Positions 11,480 through 23,600 of a DNA stretch of 64,000 nt are shown one piece after another. The translations under genes and the position numbers were made by a program. Origin of the DNA: Ceratothoa steindachneri (taxonomy: Eukaryota > Arthropoda > Malacostraca > Isopoda > Cymothoidae); assembly GCA_963969495.1 (NCBI GenBank), contig OZ018324.1, positions 163,130,495-163,194,494 of the forward strand. Direction: 5' to 3'. Within the stretch, counting starts at the first letter, position 1, and each line of letters opens with the position of its first letter. The notes under the pieces were generated by a model. It was not told the origin of the DNA and did no database searches. It worked only from the letters and a program-made list of their open reading frames with translations.

Positions 11480-13414
11480 ACTGTATATGGTAAAACAAAA
11501 ATGTGTGTAACTGTATCAAAACTAACATCCTCCTAAAGTGAGTGCATTGTAATGAGTGTAACAGGACTTTTGCAATATCCAGTAGATATAGATATATCAG
11601 GATAGATAGATATATATGAAAAAATTATGACTGCTTCTAGACTTGAATTTAATTTCAAGTAAAAACAGGTGAGAAAATGTGTGGAGCCATGATGTTTATT
11701 ACAGTTGCAACATTTTGACTACAATTTGGTTATCTTCTTATCCCTATAATAAGAACAAATGAAAAAAGGATTATGCATTTTCAGGAACCACAATCCCATG
11801 AGAAAAGATGTTAAAATAGACAAAAGTGGTATGGGCCTTTGAGAGATTTAGTTACAATAATGACACTGTTAACAATAACTTAAGATCTTAACTCAAATAG
11901 GACTAGAAATTAAAAATTGTTTATTTAAATTTATACAATTACATTCCTTGCTTCTACAAGATCGAGCAAATATATATATAAATACAAAATTAATTAATTA
12001 TATTTGTCCTGATAATGGTGGGGAATTATCCACCTACTGCAATATGCTTATCCCCCTTCTTTGGTGCTCCCAATACTGCCTTGAAGACCCACTTCTCAAA
12101 CATTTCCTTATTTGAACCACAGGTGCTTTGTGAAGGTCCATACCATTACATAAAAGCCCTATTATAAATTCAATACAAACTGCAAAATTAATCTCTCATT
12201 CCCCAGCATCATATTCATTGCACAGCAGAAAGGTAAAATGGTACTACTGAGGCAGTGAATATAAATCAAATGAAAATGTAAGAATGGTTCCAATATACTC
12301 TTGTCATTCATCACTCAATACATTATGCATGTATCGCTGGCTTCACATTCGATGATCATAAAGTTTTAATGAAATGCATTGGCATCCACCCCCTCCCCAC
12401 ATATTTATATTTTCAGTGTGTATGTACCCCAGAAGGGTTATCTGGTGAATCAAGTTGGTACTACATTTGACATCTGAATTATTGTGTTCTCTCCCAGCCT
12501 CAATGCCTGTGGCTATATATCTTCCACACATTTTCTCTCCCTGCAAACTTAGGCAGGAGAGTCCCTCAGTTTTCACTCTAAATGTATAAAAAGATTGTTG
12601 ATATGCACATGCGCCATTATAGTGATGGTAACATTTTCTCTAGTGCAGATCTTTTATTTTGCCTGCCATTACTTTTCCTTTGCTTCTTTATCTATCTGCA
12701 GTTCTCTCCTAAACTTATTCCTCATAGAATGAACTTAGATTATACTATTTTCTATTTCCTTGTCAATAATGCAATTTGACTCATTTTAATGGTGAAATTT
12801 TAATTGTCTCTAAGGTTTGCTGCGGTTCAAGTCTTAATGGACTTCATTGTCCATTGCATGTCCTTAAGGGTAATTACATGCAAATGCACCTAAGGATTGG
12901 GGTCCTACTGGCTTATTTAATAATCCTACAGATGCATTTGATAATTAATCTTAGATTGGATCAAGGAATCTATCTGCTTTTTGGCAGTCATATTGTATGG
13001 AATATGAAAGGACAAAAGGAGGGGCATTTCTAGTGCAAAAATCAAGGCGTTTTAACCTGTTCTAAATAGAAAAGTTTATGGTAAAACATCAGAGATGTAG
13101 AATGGTGGTAGGGGTTGATCACTAATATATATGCAGCCCCTTCAGATTTATGGAGTAATAAAAGTCTATGTATTAACATGTGATTTTGATTGGATTATCT
13201 TTGTATAAAATATCTCATTTTCTCCTACAGAATTTCCTACTGGTACAACTGATTTAATAAATTCATAGGTAAATATTAGTTTTTCTTCTTTATTTTAGAA
13301 ATATAAATTTTTTTGCCTAATTCCTGTATGTGATGAGAATACTTGTTAAGTCTTCTAGTATGTGTCATATAGTGTAACTAAGAACAGATAAGGAGGTATT
13401 GGTTTGGGAATGCA
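11480..13414. other. Non-genic, AT-rich
   Basis: No gene recognised. About 13,090-13,240 resembles 18,290-18,420 (shared ATGTAGAATGGTG and GTATAAAAT blocks), so part of it is a dispersed repeat, possibly RTE-like. Confidence 0.45.
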
Positions 13415-13418
13415 TTAA

Positions 13419-15842
13419 CCCCCTTCCCCAACAATTTTTTTGTTAAAAATGTTTCTTTTTCAGACTAATTTTTTTATTTTGGTTCTATATAGTATTTTTG
13501 ATGCTGGTTATGAAAACAGTTTTTAATTATTTTTTCTTCCCATTTTTGTGGTTAACTTTTTATTTTGTAAATACCTTTGTCGGCAAAAACGAGTCAACTC
13601 GTCTTCCTATAAACCATATTTTTTTACCATATTTTCTTAATTTTTCTCAATTTTATTACCAAATGTAAAGAGAAATGAAAACCTATTTTATTTTTAATTT
13701 TTATTACAATTGTTACCAAATATCTAGCAGTAATTATAATATGCATAAAAAAATGAAATTCCTTTTTCCGGCATTTTATTATGAACAAAATCAATTGAAA
13801 ACTGTAAGTTGTTAGCAAAAAAATAAAACAAATGAATTTTATTTCCACATATAAAAGAATAGTATTTCCTCAGAAAGTTTCTAGATGAAATTATTTAGAA
13901 TGGTACTTTTCAAAGCATGGCACAACACATAGAGCTACTTGGCAAACTTTACACATGTGACTCTTTCCTGACTGGTTTCCCTCTTTGGTCACGCTTCAGA
14001 CTGCATACAACACATTTTCTTTTTGGATTTTTCTTTTTTTCTGTTGGTGGAACTTCCATTGGAAAATGTCCTCCTGACGTATGCCGCAAACTTCCTGGTG
14101 ATTTTGAGGGTCTACCTGGTGATCTTCTTGGTGGTAAAGTAGGTCCATACTTGCCAAATATGTATCGTATAATTTCCAAATGAAACTTCAGGTGTGTTAG
14201 ACTTTTTTTTCCTGACTGAGTGAATGCTTCTTGATGCAGGATGAAAGCATTCCATACTCCAATATCCATCAAATGGAAGAACAGTCTTGTAATATTTCTT
14301 ACCCCGTTTCCTTGGAATGGGATAATCTACCAGTTGCTGGTCCACCTTGTCAACTCCTCCCATTGTATGATTGTATTCACATACAACTTTGGGTTTCTTC
14401 ACAGGCCCTTGTCTTGTCTCAATGTCATGCATGGCTGGGTTGTGAATGGTTGATAGCATTGCAACATCCTTTTTGTCTTTCCAACGAAGAGTCATTACCT
14501 TGCCTCTCTGAAATGCTGCAACTTCTCCTTTCTTCAGTTTTTTTTCTTTTCAGTTCTTCTGGCACTTCTTTTCGATTCATACGTAGAGTTCCATAAGTAT
14601 CAGTCTGGTTCATAACTAGAGCATCAGCTAATTGTGGACTAGTGTAATAGTTATCCACAGTAACACAATAACCTTTCCCAAATAAGGGCTTCATCAAAGA
14701 TAAAACAACACGCGAACTCACAGGATATGCATCATACTCTGGATCAAACTGTGTTCCTTTGCCAACATAAATGGTCATTTTATACACATATCCAGTCTTT
14801 GACTCACACATGAAATATTTCACTCTAAACCTCCTCCTTTTCAGTGGAATGTACTGTACCCATCCTAACCTTCCTTTGAACAACATAAGGCTCTCATCTA
14901 TACATACATCTTGCCTAGGGGTGTAACACTTCCCAAAGTTCTCACACAATGTCATGAATACATCATAAATCTTATACAATTTTGGGTTGGGGTGAGTTTG
15001 TGCATCACAAGTTTCATTATCTACAAAATGAAGATATTGCTATTGCTTTATCTTACTGTACCGTTTCATAGTCATTAGCTGCCGAAAAATTGGTCTTTCA
15101 AGCAGTTCATTTCTTCTTCTAGCATTTTCACAATACCCCCAAGCATTTTCATGGCAAAAAATACAAAAAGTTCAGCCTCTGTTACAGGGCGCCACAAAGA
15201 ATCATCTTGCCCAGTTTGTTCAGCAAAACGATTAGTCTCTACCAGTACAGAGTCAATAAAAAAGACTGAAGAATTCAAATGGACTCAGTTCTGCTGGGTT
15301 TTCATCAATCTTTATTCCAGGATTTCCTGTGAAAGGAAAACGTGGTGGTGGTGTATTCATACGCTCCTCTGACAACTCGAGGCTTCTCCAAGCTCTCCCC
15401 TCACCCCCATCCTCCTCCTCCTCACTTGTCGAGAAATAGTCATTGTCTGATGAACTGGCAGAGTTATCAGAAGTATTCAAGCTTCTGAGGGAAGGTTCAT
15501 ATTCACTATCTTCCGTTGGGGTGTAACACTTGAAAATGCTACAAAAAAATGAATGCAAATGTGGATGCAAACAACACCCATCCGACGACAATGGCTGTCG
15601 GAGCAAGTCTAGTAACAATGTCCTTGAAATCCCACAGCTCTACCCTATCGCCTCTGCCAGGCGTACGATTTGACGAGAATACTCGTTTCACACGTAGAAT
15701 GGCTTACAAAGGCTTAAAATCGACAAAGATATACGTATGTAGCTGGTTTTTGAAGGTAAAGTTTTAGACGAGTATACTCGTCGACGACTGAAAAAAGAAC
15801 ATTTTGTGAAAATGTGTATACACGTTTCTGCCGGGGAAGGGG
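13419..15842 (-). mobile_element. piggyBac element 1 with both ends
   Basis: TTAA tetranucleotides at 13,415-13,418 and 15,843-15,846 bound a 2,424-bp unit, as expected of piggyBac target duplications. The ends match as inverted repeats (CCCCCTTCCCCAAC on the left, CCCCTTCCCCGGC on the right). A piggyBac transposase pseudogene lies inside on the minus strand. Subterminal palindromes of the form ACGAG-NNNN-CTCGT occur at 13,589-13,602, 15,673-15,686 and 15,768-15,781. Confidence 0.9.
13891..15618 (-). pseudogene. piggyBac transposase (DDE_Tnp_1_7), frameshifted
   Basis: The N-terminus is acidic and Ser-rich (about 15,540-15,400), as is usual in the family. About 14,920 reads CIDESLMLFKGR, with the first catalytic Asp. 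About 14,670 reads GYCVTVDNYYTSP, with the second. About 14,380 reads MGGVDKVDQ, with the third. A C-terminal basic and Cys-rich stretch (RKCVVC, then CKVCQVALCVVPCF near 13,915) precedes a TAA at 13,891-13,893. All three Asp residues are preserved, but the reading moves among at least four frames (breaks near 14,480, 14,250 and 15,080). It is therefore a pseudogene that could once have catalysed TTAA-specific cut-and-paste transposition. I saw no clear ATG at the start. Confidence 0.88.
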
Positions 15843-15944
15843 TTAAAGCATTTTGGTAATATATAGGTTCTTGCAAACCCTATCCAATCAAGGGGTAATT
15901 CATGTCAATGTGAATCAATTGAGTGTATGGAATGTAAGGGCTAT

Positions 15945-16920
15945 ATATTAAGGGGGGGGGGTCAGAATTGTAAGTTGTAGTATATAGAAATCATTAGAAT
16001 GAACATTTGTAATATCGAAAGTGAGGAAAAAGTGAGAATAGAAAGTAATTATGAACATAGAGGCGATTTAAAATAACTGCTAGGATCGTTTAAAAATGTT
16101 GTATATACTCGGTTATCTTAAACTCGAGCTCTGATTGGAGGATGGCAATCCTGAAATTTGATCTGATTCAATCAGCAATGAGTTATGTGGCACACACCAG
16201 GACTTTCATTTTCTTTACTTAGCCATTTTCTTATTTGTTTGTTTGGGGCACTTCGCCTTTTACATATAAATACTTTTCTTGTTTTGTTTTCCTTTCTTTC
16301 TTTTTTTAGTTTGGGGCACTTCGCCTCTTTTATTTATGCTTTTTGTTTTGTTTTTTCCTTCATTTATTATTTTGTGGCACTTCGCTGCTTTTATTTACAC
16401 TTTTCTTTTGTTGTTTTCATTCATATTTTAGTTTGGGGCACTTCACATCTTTTGTTTACTTCGTTAACATCTTGTCAATCTTAATCTGGGCTTAAGTGCA
16501 AATTAGTCATGTGTTTCCTTTTGCAGTTTCTTCCTTTTGGGAATAACAATGTTCTCTCAACTGTGTGTTGCCTTTGTTTGGGTAATGGGTATACCACAAA
16601 CCTATTTCACCCCTATGAAACCTACCCCACATTTTATCACTTCCTCCATAATTTTAAAAAGATGTGAAGACTGTAACAACTAACATATGTAGATCCATTG
16701 CATCATTCAAAATTAATTGTATATATTGTCAAAAATGCTTAAAGCAAGCAAACGCACTAATTCTCAAAGTGGTCCAATAATGTCATTGGACTGTCTAAGC
16801 CACTGCCACTCTCAGATATCCCAACACAAGATAATTTAGCCTATATTTCTCTTCTTGAGGTGAGTGACAGTAAATTACATGTATTTGTCTGAGATAGAGA
16901 GAGATGGTGGAATCTTGGTA
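15945..16920 (+). repeat. Dispersed repeat with four ~64-bp units, copy A
   Basis: This roughly 1-kb sequence recurs in inverted orientation at 29,566-30,690. Its core has four units headed by TTTGGGGCACTTCGCC (about 16,242, 16,310, 16,372 and 16,432), spaced 60-68 bp and separated by T-rich tracts. The flanks on both sides also match the inverted copy. It contains open frames of low-complexity Phe/Leu/Ser that I do not regard as genes. The family is not identified. Confidence 0.8.
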
Positions 16921-16929
16921 AAGATTGAG

Positions 16930-18270
16930 GATTGATGAGATGAAAAGTTCATTGGTCAATTTGTGACCAATCAATCAACTCGGCCTTCATCATCAATTCC
17001 AAACCATCGATGGACCTACCACAGGCAATCATTCTTTCAAGGCACCAATAGGTGTAAGAGTTAGAATGGGATGAGGAGTTCATTCCAAACACAGATTTGT
17101 CTTCTGATCAGAAGTTCCTTTTCCTTGTCCCCAAATCCATTCACAGCAAGAAATTGATCCGCAACTGAAAACTTTGAAGCCAGGACTCATTTCCCACTTC
17201 CAAGTGGTTGACTTTAGCCTGTCGCCTTGGTGCAACTTACCTCTCCAAGCATCCTTTTAAAGGTAAAGTTAAGAAGAACCTGCACTCTCTCATCTTCTAT
17301 GTCATCTCCAAATACATTCCTTGTTGGTTTGCGATCAAAAGTTGACCACATATTTCTGACGCTGCCAATCATGTTATTTTCCAAATCCAATGTCTCTGCC
17401 TTCTTCCTCAATCAACGTAAGACAAAGTGTTCCCATGCATCAAATCATGGAGAGCACACCCAGAAAATCTGCTTGTCTTTCTCCTCTGCGACGATGATAC
17501 AAATCTCCGCATCTTCGCTGTTTGCAAGATTATGAATGGACCTTCACCAAGGGAGCAATGTTGGTGACAAGTCAGTGAGAAAATTTTTCTTTCTCCCCAT
17601 AACTTCGATGTAAACAACACTCGCGATCTCACCATCGCAAACTTCATGATTTGAATGTCAGCAAATTTGAATTGCCATATTTCCAACCCACTCCCAATCG
17701 TTGGATCACTTGATTTGCAAATTAACAAGTACATGCGGTAAAATTGCTGGTCGCAATGAAAGAGATGGGTATATTTGCACAAGAATGGCTTCCATAGAAT
17801 TTTTTCTGAAAAATGGCACTACAAAAAAGATTTTGGAAAATGATTAGTTAGTTACAATCCTTCTATTTCTCATAGTGACAGTGATGATATGCATTTCTCA
17901 TGTTTTTAGGCCTTCTTGCATTCATTTGATTTGATGTTCCATTAAAAAAACTTGTTCCTTTCTTGGAATTTAGTTATATTATTAAAACTTAATTTAGAGA
18001 TTAAGTTAGAAAAAGGGAGGCATTGTTGGTTTTTAAGCCCCTATCCAATGAGTGGCTTCGAATACAGTCACATGATCAATGATGACAATCAGAATGCAGG
18101 ATATTAATTGGATTCCTAAATATGATAATATATTACTAAAAATACCTCTGTGGTTGAATTGGCCAGACGTTAGTTATTTTTTTATTTTTTTGCAATATAT
18201 TAATTATTGTGTAAGCAATTATTTTTTGGCGGCCTTTTATCTTTAAAATAGTCCAATTTCATTCCCCCCT
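16930..18270. other. Non-genic; unrecognised minus-strand ORFs
   Basis: Two overlapping minus-strand open frames (17,782-17,408 and 17,411-17,214) show no motif I recognise. Otherwise I see nothing. Confidence 0.4.
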
Positions 18271-18274
18271 ACTA

Positions 18275-19205
18275 TATATGACTGGGAGATTGCTGATATT
18301 TGCATTATGTGAGTATGTAGAATGGTGATAGTAGTTATAATTATGCTCGAATAATGGATGTCTATATATTAACATTTAATTTGAATAGTTGTATAAAATA
18401 ATTAATTTTTCCTACAAAAATGAAAGTGTGCATGGTATGGAGTATAATCTAGTGGGAGTACTGGTGGTAAAAATAAAAGGAAGGTGTCTGTGCTATTGCA
18501 TGAATAATTGCATGTTCCATTGGTTCAGTGTGAGTATGTGAGCTCGAGAATTCTATCATGGATTGAAGTTGAGATTGATGAGTGGATGCAGTTTATGGAC
18601 CCTGTAATGATAGAAGTGAGACTGGGAAGGAGAGCTGTAATGACAATGCTTTTTGATTGGTGTTGATTAAAATTTGGACTCTAGATCAGTTGGTTATAGG
18701 AGATAGGATTGAATAGGTGATACGAGAGGCTTTTGATATATCAGAGAGTCGGGGGAGGATTGGGAGCTAGATATGGGATAGGAAAAGAAAAGAGGGTGAA
18801 AGTAAGAGTATGCTTTGTCTGCTCCTGGTAAGAAAGAAAATCTGGGGGATATTTGATGTAAAACTGAGAGTTGTACAAATGTGCCTATCCTCACATGATT
18901 GTAATGTGCCTGGTTAAATAGGTTGGTGTGTAGATAGTTATGCAAGAAAGATGGCAAAGGTGAAAATCAGAAGTGTAAAAGCTGTTAAATTAGTGGAGAG
19001 TAGAAGAGAGGAAATATGAACATGGGTATAGAGTAAATTAAGAATATTTAACAAAATGATAGGAGGTAGTGCAAAGGCTATATGGGGATGTGCTAGAAGT
19101 GGAAGGCAATGCTGGAATGATTATATAAAATGTATAGTAGAGAGGAAGTAAATGCATAATTTAAAAGTCTTAAGATAACTGTGTAGAATGAAGTATATTA
19201 AGAAA
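18275..19205 (+). mobile_element. RTE-like retroelement relic
   Basis: In broken + frames, about 19,105-19,150 reads GRQCWNDYIKCIVERK. This resembles the linker between endonuclease and RT of RTE-like elements (WWNEEVK-type motif). An endonuclease-like stretch may lie about 18,430-18,600. Stops are frequent. The assignment is tentative. Confidence 0.4.
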
Positions 19206-20505
19206 CTTAATATTTTCATTTAGTCTGTACCTATGACATGCTACCCAAAGGCTTTGGAATTTTGTTTAAAGAAGAAAAATGCTCTAATGAAGCCAAGATG
19301 AATGGTCTTTATCTTGTTTAAAGTAATTTCCATGAAAATATACACACTGGTCCTGCACCTGTTCCACACTCAAACCCTGTTCTCTAAAATTCTAAGAGTG
19401 CCAGTTTGTTCTACATCTGCTCTTCCACCTGCATCTCCGCAATACCAAAGCTTTATTCTTTGAGTTGGGCTCTCATTTCACTAGAGGAAACATTTGCAAG
19501 GATCTTGTGAATAGAGGGAGTGGATAATGACCACATTTTCCAATGAAACTAATTAACTAGGTTATTTTATGTATGTGCACTATCATTTAGTGAAAAAAGC
19601 AACAACAAACTAAATCACCTACATGAAAAGAATTTAGAAAGGGTTGTAAGGAATTCGTGAAGTTAGAAATAAAAAAGTCTACAAGGTATAAGTACATATA
19701 GGCTCTTCTTGGAGTGTTAGGAACTTGGGAAGGTGCACACAATTCTGCTGAATTTATAGTTGACTTTACATTGGCATTGTGTTTTTGAGGAATGAACATT
19801 GGGATCATTAATTCACATCCTTTCAGCTTGAGTTCTTTGTAGACATTAACACAGTTGATTTTGCATCTCAGTCAAGCATCATTGATCAAGCATGTTAACA
19901 ATCCTTTTGATGTCATCAGACAAAATTAATTTGCAAATTCACTCTGTTTTTATTTATAAAATCCCTAAAGCATAATTATCAAAGGGTTTTTTCCCCCCCT
20001 AACTTGGGTTTCTTTCCAAGTTTCATGCAAAATTTGATACATAAATTTTCATATCCTTCAGAACATCTACCTCGTAATTGCAAAATTTCAAAATTGCTCT
20101 CATATCAAGTCTGCAGCAAATGCATTTGCTCTGCTCAGCACACTAAGAAAAGGGGCATATTACATGTATGCAGTGTGTTCAAATGACAGAGTTCACCTTT
20201 TTATCAAATTGGGACCATTTACATCATTGCACTTTGTATGTTCTCTATATTAAATTGGTCTCCCCTTCCAGCAGCATCAGTATCTGATTTCTTGAGGCAA
20301 ACAAATTAACCAACAATTTTTTTCCTTTCTCAAAATATTATCTGATGAAATTTTTTCAAAGTGATTAACAAAGGTTAAGCTTGTTTTGCTTGCTGTACCT
20401 TTGATCTTGACATGATAATAGTTCTAATCTTCTCTCTGATTGATATGCATCTTTTATGATTATTAAGTTTGAATACTGTACAGCACTAACATTCTTACTT
20501 TTCAG
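19206..20505. other. Sequence 5' of the first visible PABPN1 exon
   Basis: No gene or element recognised. The TTTTCAG at 20,499-20,505 looks like a splice acceptor, so at least part of this is probably intron, with a 5' UTR exon further upstream that I cannot locate. Confidence 0.4.
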
Positions 20506-20543
20506 ATACTTATTTGTCCAGTTTAATGCCATTCATCACCAAC

Positions 20544-20679
20544 ATGGACCACGAAGAACTTCAATATGAAGAAAGTACAGACATTTCTGACAGGAGAGAT
20601 GAAAGTTACACAGATGGAGATACCATGCATCTTAATGAAACTGACCAGTCTATTGAAACAGAATTGGAATCTATTAAAG
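20544..20679 (+). CDS. PABPN1: PABPN1 exon: acidic N-terminus
   Basis: It encodes [11 protein letters not shown] to ETELESIK plus one base (phase 1). The donor is AAAG/GTATTA at 20,680. A splice acceptor TTTTCAG ends at 20,505, so the transcribed exon probably starts at 20,506 and includes a short 5' UTR stretch. It is Glu/Asp-rich, as in other PABPN1 N-termini. Confidence 0.85.
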
Positions 20680-23600
20680 GTATTATGAAACAAATGTGGA
20701 TTAAGTACTAACATTTTCTAAATTTTAATGTTCTAGCTTGCTCCCCATTAAGTATATTGCTTACTTTAAATGGCTTTCTTTGTCAAATTACCATGGCCAA
20801 AACTTGATATTGTCTATATTCTGAGGTCCAATATGTAGGTTTACCATAAGACTTTTCATTGTAGCGCCTGTAATCAGTGCCAGTTTAACCTAATAGCACA
20901 TGCTATGGGCCCCGCAGGGATGTAAAAAATTAGTAATAATTAAGTTTTTGCCCTTAGGCACAGAAGGCTGAGACAAAATAATTATTCACTTTCCTGATTT
21001 TTATATTATTATTATATATGATATTACTATATATAAGAAAAATATAGAAAACTGCACTAGAGCATACTGCATAGTATAATAAGTCTGGCATTATGTTATA
21101 GTAGTACACGATGTTATTCTTTAAAAAGGAATAAAAAGTGTACAAAATAAAAACTCCTTTTTCAGTTGAGTCCTCCCAGCCAGGAAAATGGGGGGAGGGG
21201 GGAGATAGAATATTTTTTTTTTTTTGGGGGGGGGGGGGCAATGTTCCTTGTGCTATGGGCCCCGCAGCTCCTTAAAGTGGCCCTGCTTGTAATTAGGTTC
21301 TCTAGAAAGTAATTGTGCTTTTTCACACTGAGGAGTAGCATCCATTCCTCAAGCACATCATAGCATGCTGAAAAGTGGATTCTCTATAACAAAACCCTTG
21401 CAAGAAGGGGGGGACGCTATGTAGACTTACACCTCCTACCTGGGAGAGTGACATTTTAACCTTTTCACACTACTTTCTTTACATGCATCTTCTCCTCTAT
21501 CTTGGTTGCAGCTAATTTTGCAGGCTAGTCACCACCAGCTTTCATCTATTCACTCCTGGTTGGTAGTGGTGGTTTTTGATAGTGTTGGGATAATTAATTG
21601 GAATCAGGAATCACACTTGTATTTTATACAAGATTCAGATATTTTTCTGATTATTTCTCCAATGCCAACATTTGATTTTAGTTCTTCATAATTTGAAAAG
21701 TTCAAGAAAGGATAAAAATAAGCCTATTTATTTTAGAATCAAAACCTTTTATTGAGAATTTAAAATAGCTGGCAATTAAGTAGCAATAATACATAAGCAA
21801 ATAACAAACAATACTCTCATAAAATTACTATTTCCTGCAGTCTATGATATAATAGTATATTAGACAGTATAGTACATGGTACTATGGTATATGTAGTATA
21901 TAAGATAATAAGACACTTATTAGTTATTAATAATTACTATTAAGATAACTTTTATTTGGGGTATTTGTATTTTAAAATCCATCACATATTAAAATGTAAA
22001 ATCCTAAGCATTTCTCTATTTTCTCCAGAAAGTTCATTCCTTTTAGATGAATAAATTGTGCCTCCTTCAATAAATAACCTCTTGCTTTCAACAGATGATG
22101 GAAGAGCTGATAAATACTTTAGAGCTAGATTTATTGGCTGACTGCCATGTTAGGTTTGTTTGACAGGATCTGGACATAGGTTATTTGAGCAGATACTTGG
22201 CAAATGGCTACAATGCATGCTTTTTCCAAGCTGGGGATGGATCACTCTAGCCTGGCTAGATTTTGCACAATTTCTCTAACCGCTTGCCTGTGCAACTTAT
22301 TAGAGAAAAAGATTAATGCTAGGTTAGCTCATTTTTTGAACAGGGTTCATCACTTGTCTCATGCAAGTTCCACTCAAAATTGTATAATGGAAAATGGTAT
22401 CTGCAAGGCCTTCCTTTGAAAGCGGCACTTATCTACTCTATGTTTTGATCTGATCTGGTCTATGATACTGTAGGGGTAGGGTCCCAGCACCCACATAACA
22501 ATCCCTGCCACTCCAACAGGGCCCTTTAGGTATTTGAGGGGAGGATAATGAAGGGCTAGTCTAATATTTTCTTTATTAAAAACTACCCCCCAATGCTGTG
22601 ACAGCTTCAGGTTGCTTTCGGTCATCTCTGAATTGGACACATGTTGAATATCCCAGTCTGGGTGATCTCCACACGTTACCTATCCTGTACTGGGACAAGC
22701 GGAGGCACTCCCGCTTGTCCCTTGTACTCAGGATAGATTCGTGCACACCAACTTGTGGACTTTACGACTTTTTGGAGGAATCTGGCCTCCTCCACTCTAT
22801 TTGATTGTTTTTGTAGGTCGCATGTTTCTGCTCTGGGGGAAAGCGGGCCTAGCCCCGACACCGGAGCCTGCTTCCTTGTTGCCTTTTTGCTTTTTTTATC
22901 GTTATTTTTTTAATATAGCCTAGTAGTAGGCTCTGGTGAGTGTGGTGACTTATGCCCCAAGTAGGCCTTCGCCAGATAGGCTTCTAAGTTAAAAAAAAAA
23001 TCTTAAAAAGAAGATAGTGAAAAATGAATGAAATGGCAAAACAAATATCAAACCCCCAAATGGCTGCAATAATATATACCCCCAAAATATATATAGCCTT
23101 ATGAATATATTGTGCAATGCAAAGATATAAATAAGTCACCCAAAGATTTATATAGGGCCTTACAAATATATATCAGCCAATCCAGAAATATCCATAAATC
23201 AGTCAAATACTAACTGTACAGTGTCTATTGAACCCAATCTAATACTATGTACATAGAAGGCCTTCCACAGCAAAATCCAATCGTACGCAGATCCAACCAC
23301 TATGTTTGTGAGGCGCTTGCTCCAATTACTCCATTGGAGACTGGGAGGCGCTCTCCAAGACCACTTCAGGATGGTCCCTTTCAGCCACAAGAATGAGTGA
23401 GGGGCAAAACTGGCTGCAGCCACCTCTCATCAAAGCCAGATGTAGCTTGACTAGCTGGTACCAAGGAGCTGGAAAAGAGAAGGCATCTTCTATCACAGAT
23501 TCACTGCCAAACACCAACACTTTTTTCTGGATGACTTTCCAGCTCGCTCTACTCTCTGACTTCCAATTCAGACACTTCCACTTTATAAATCTATAATACT

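Noticed and set aside
16242..16450. Regularly spaced repeat units resembling a CRISPR array
   Set aside because: The spacers are T-rich and similar to each other, there are only four degenerate units, and the context is eukaryotic.
16185..16484. Phe/Leu-rich frame (and the one at 30,008-30,268)
   Set aside because: Both are low-complexity readings of the inverted dispersed repeat, not a conserved protein.
17214..17782. Minus-strand gene
   Set aside because: Two overlapping frames have no recognisable motif, no splice context and no conserved neighbour.
18694..18957. 87-codon minus-strand frame
   Set aside because: The + strand of the same stretch fits an RTE-like relic better.
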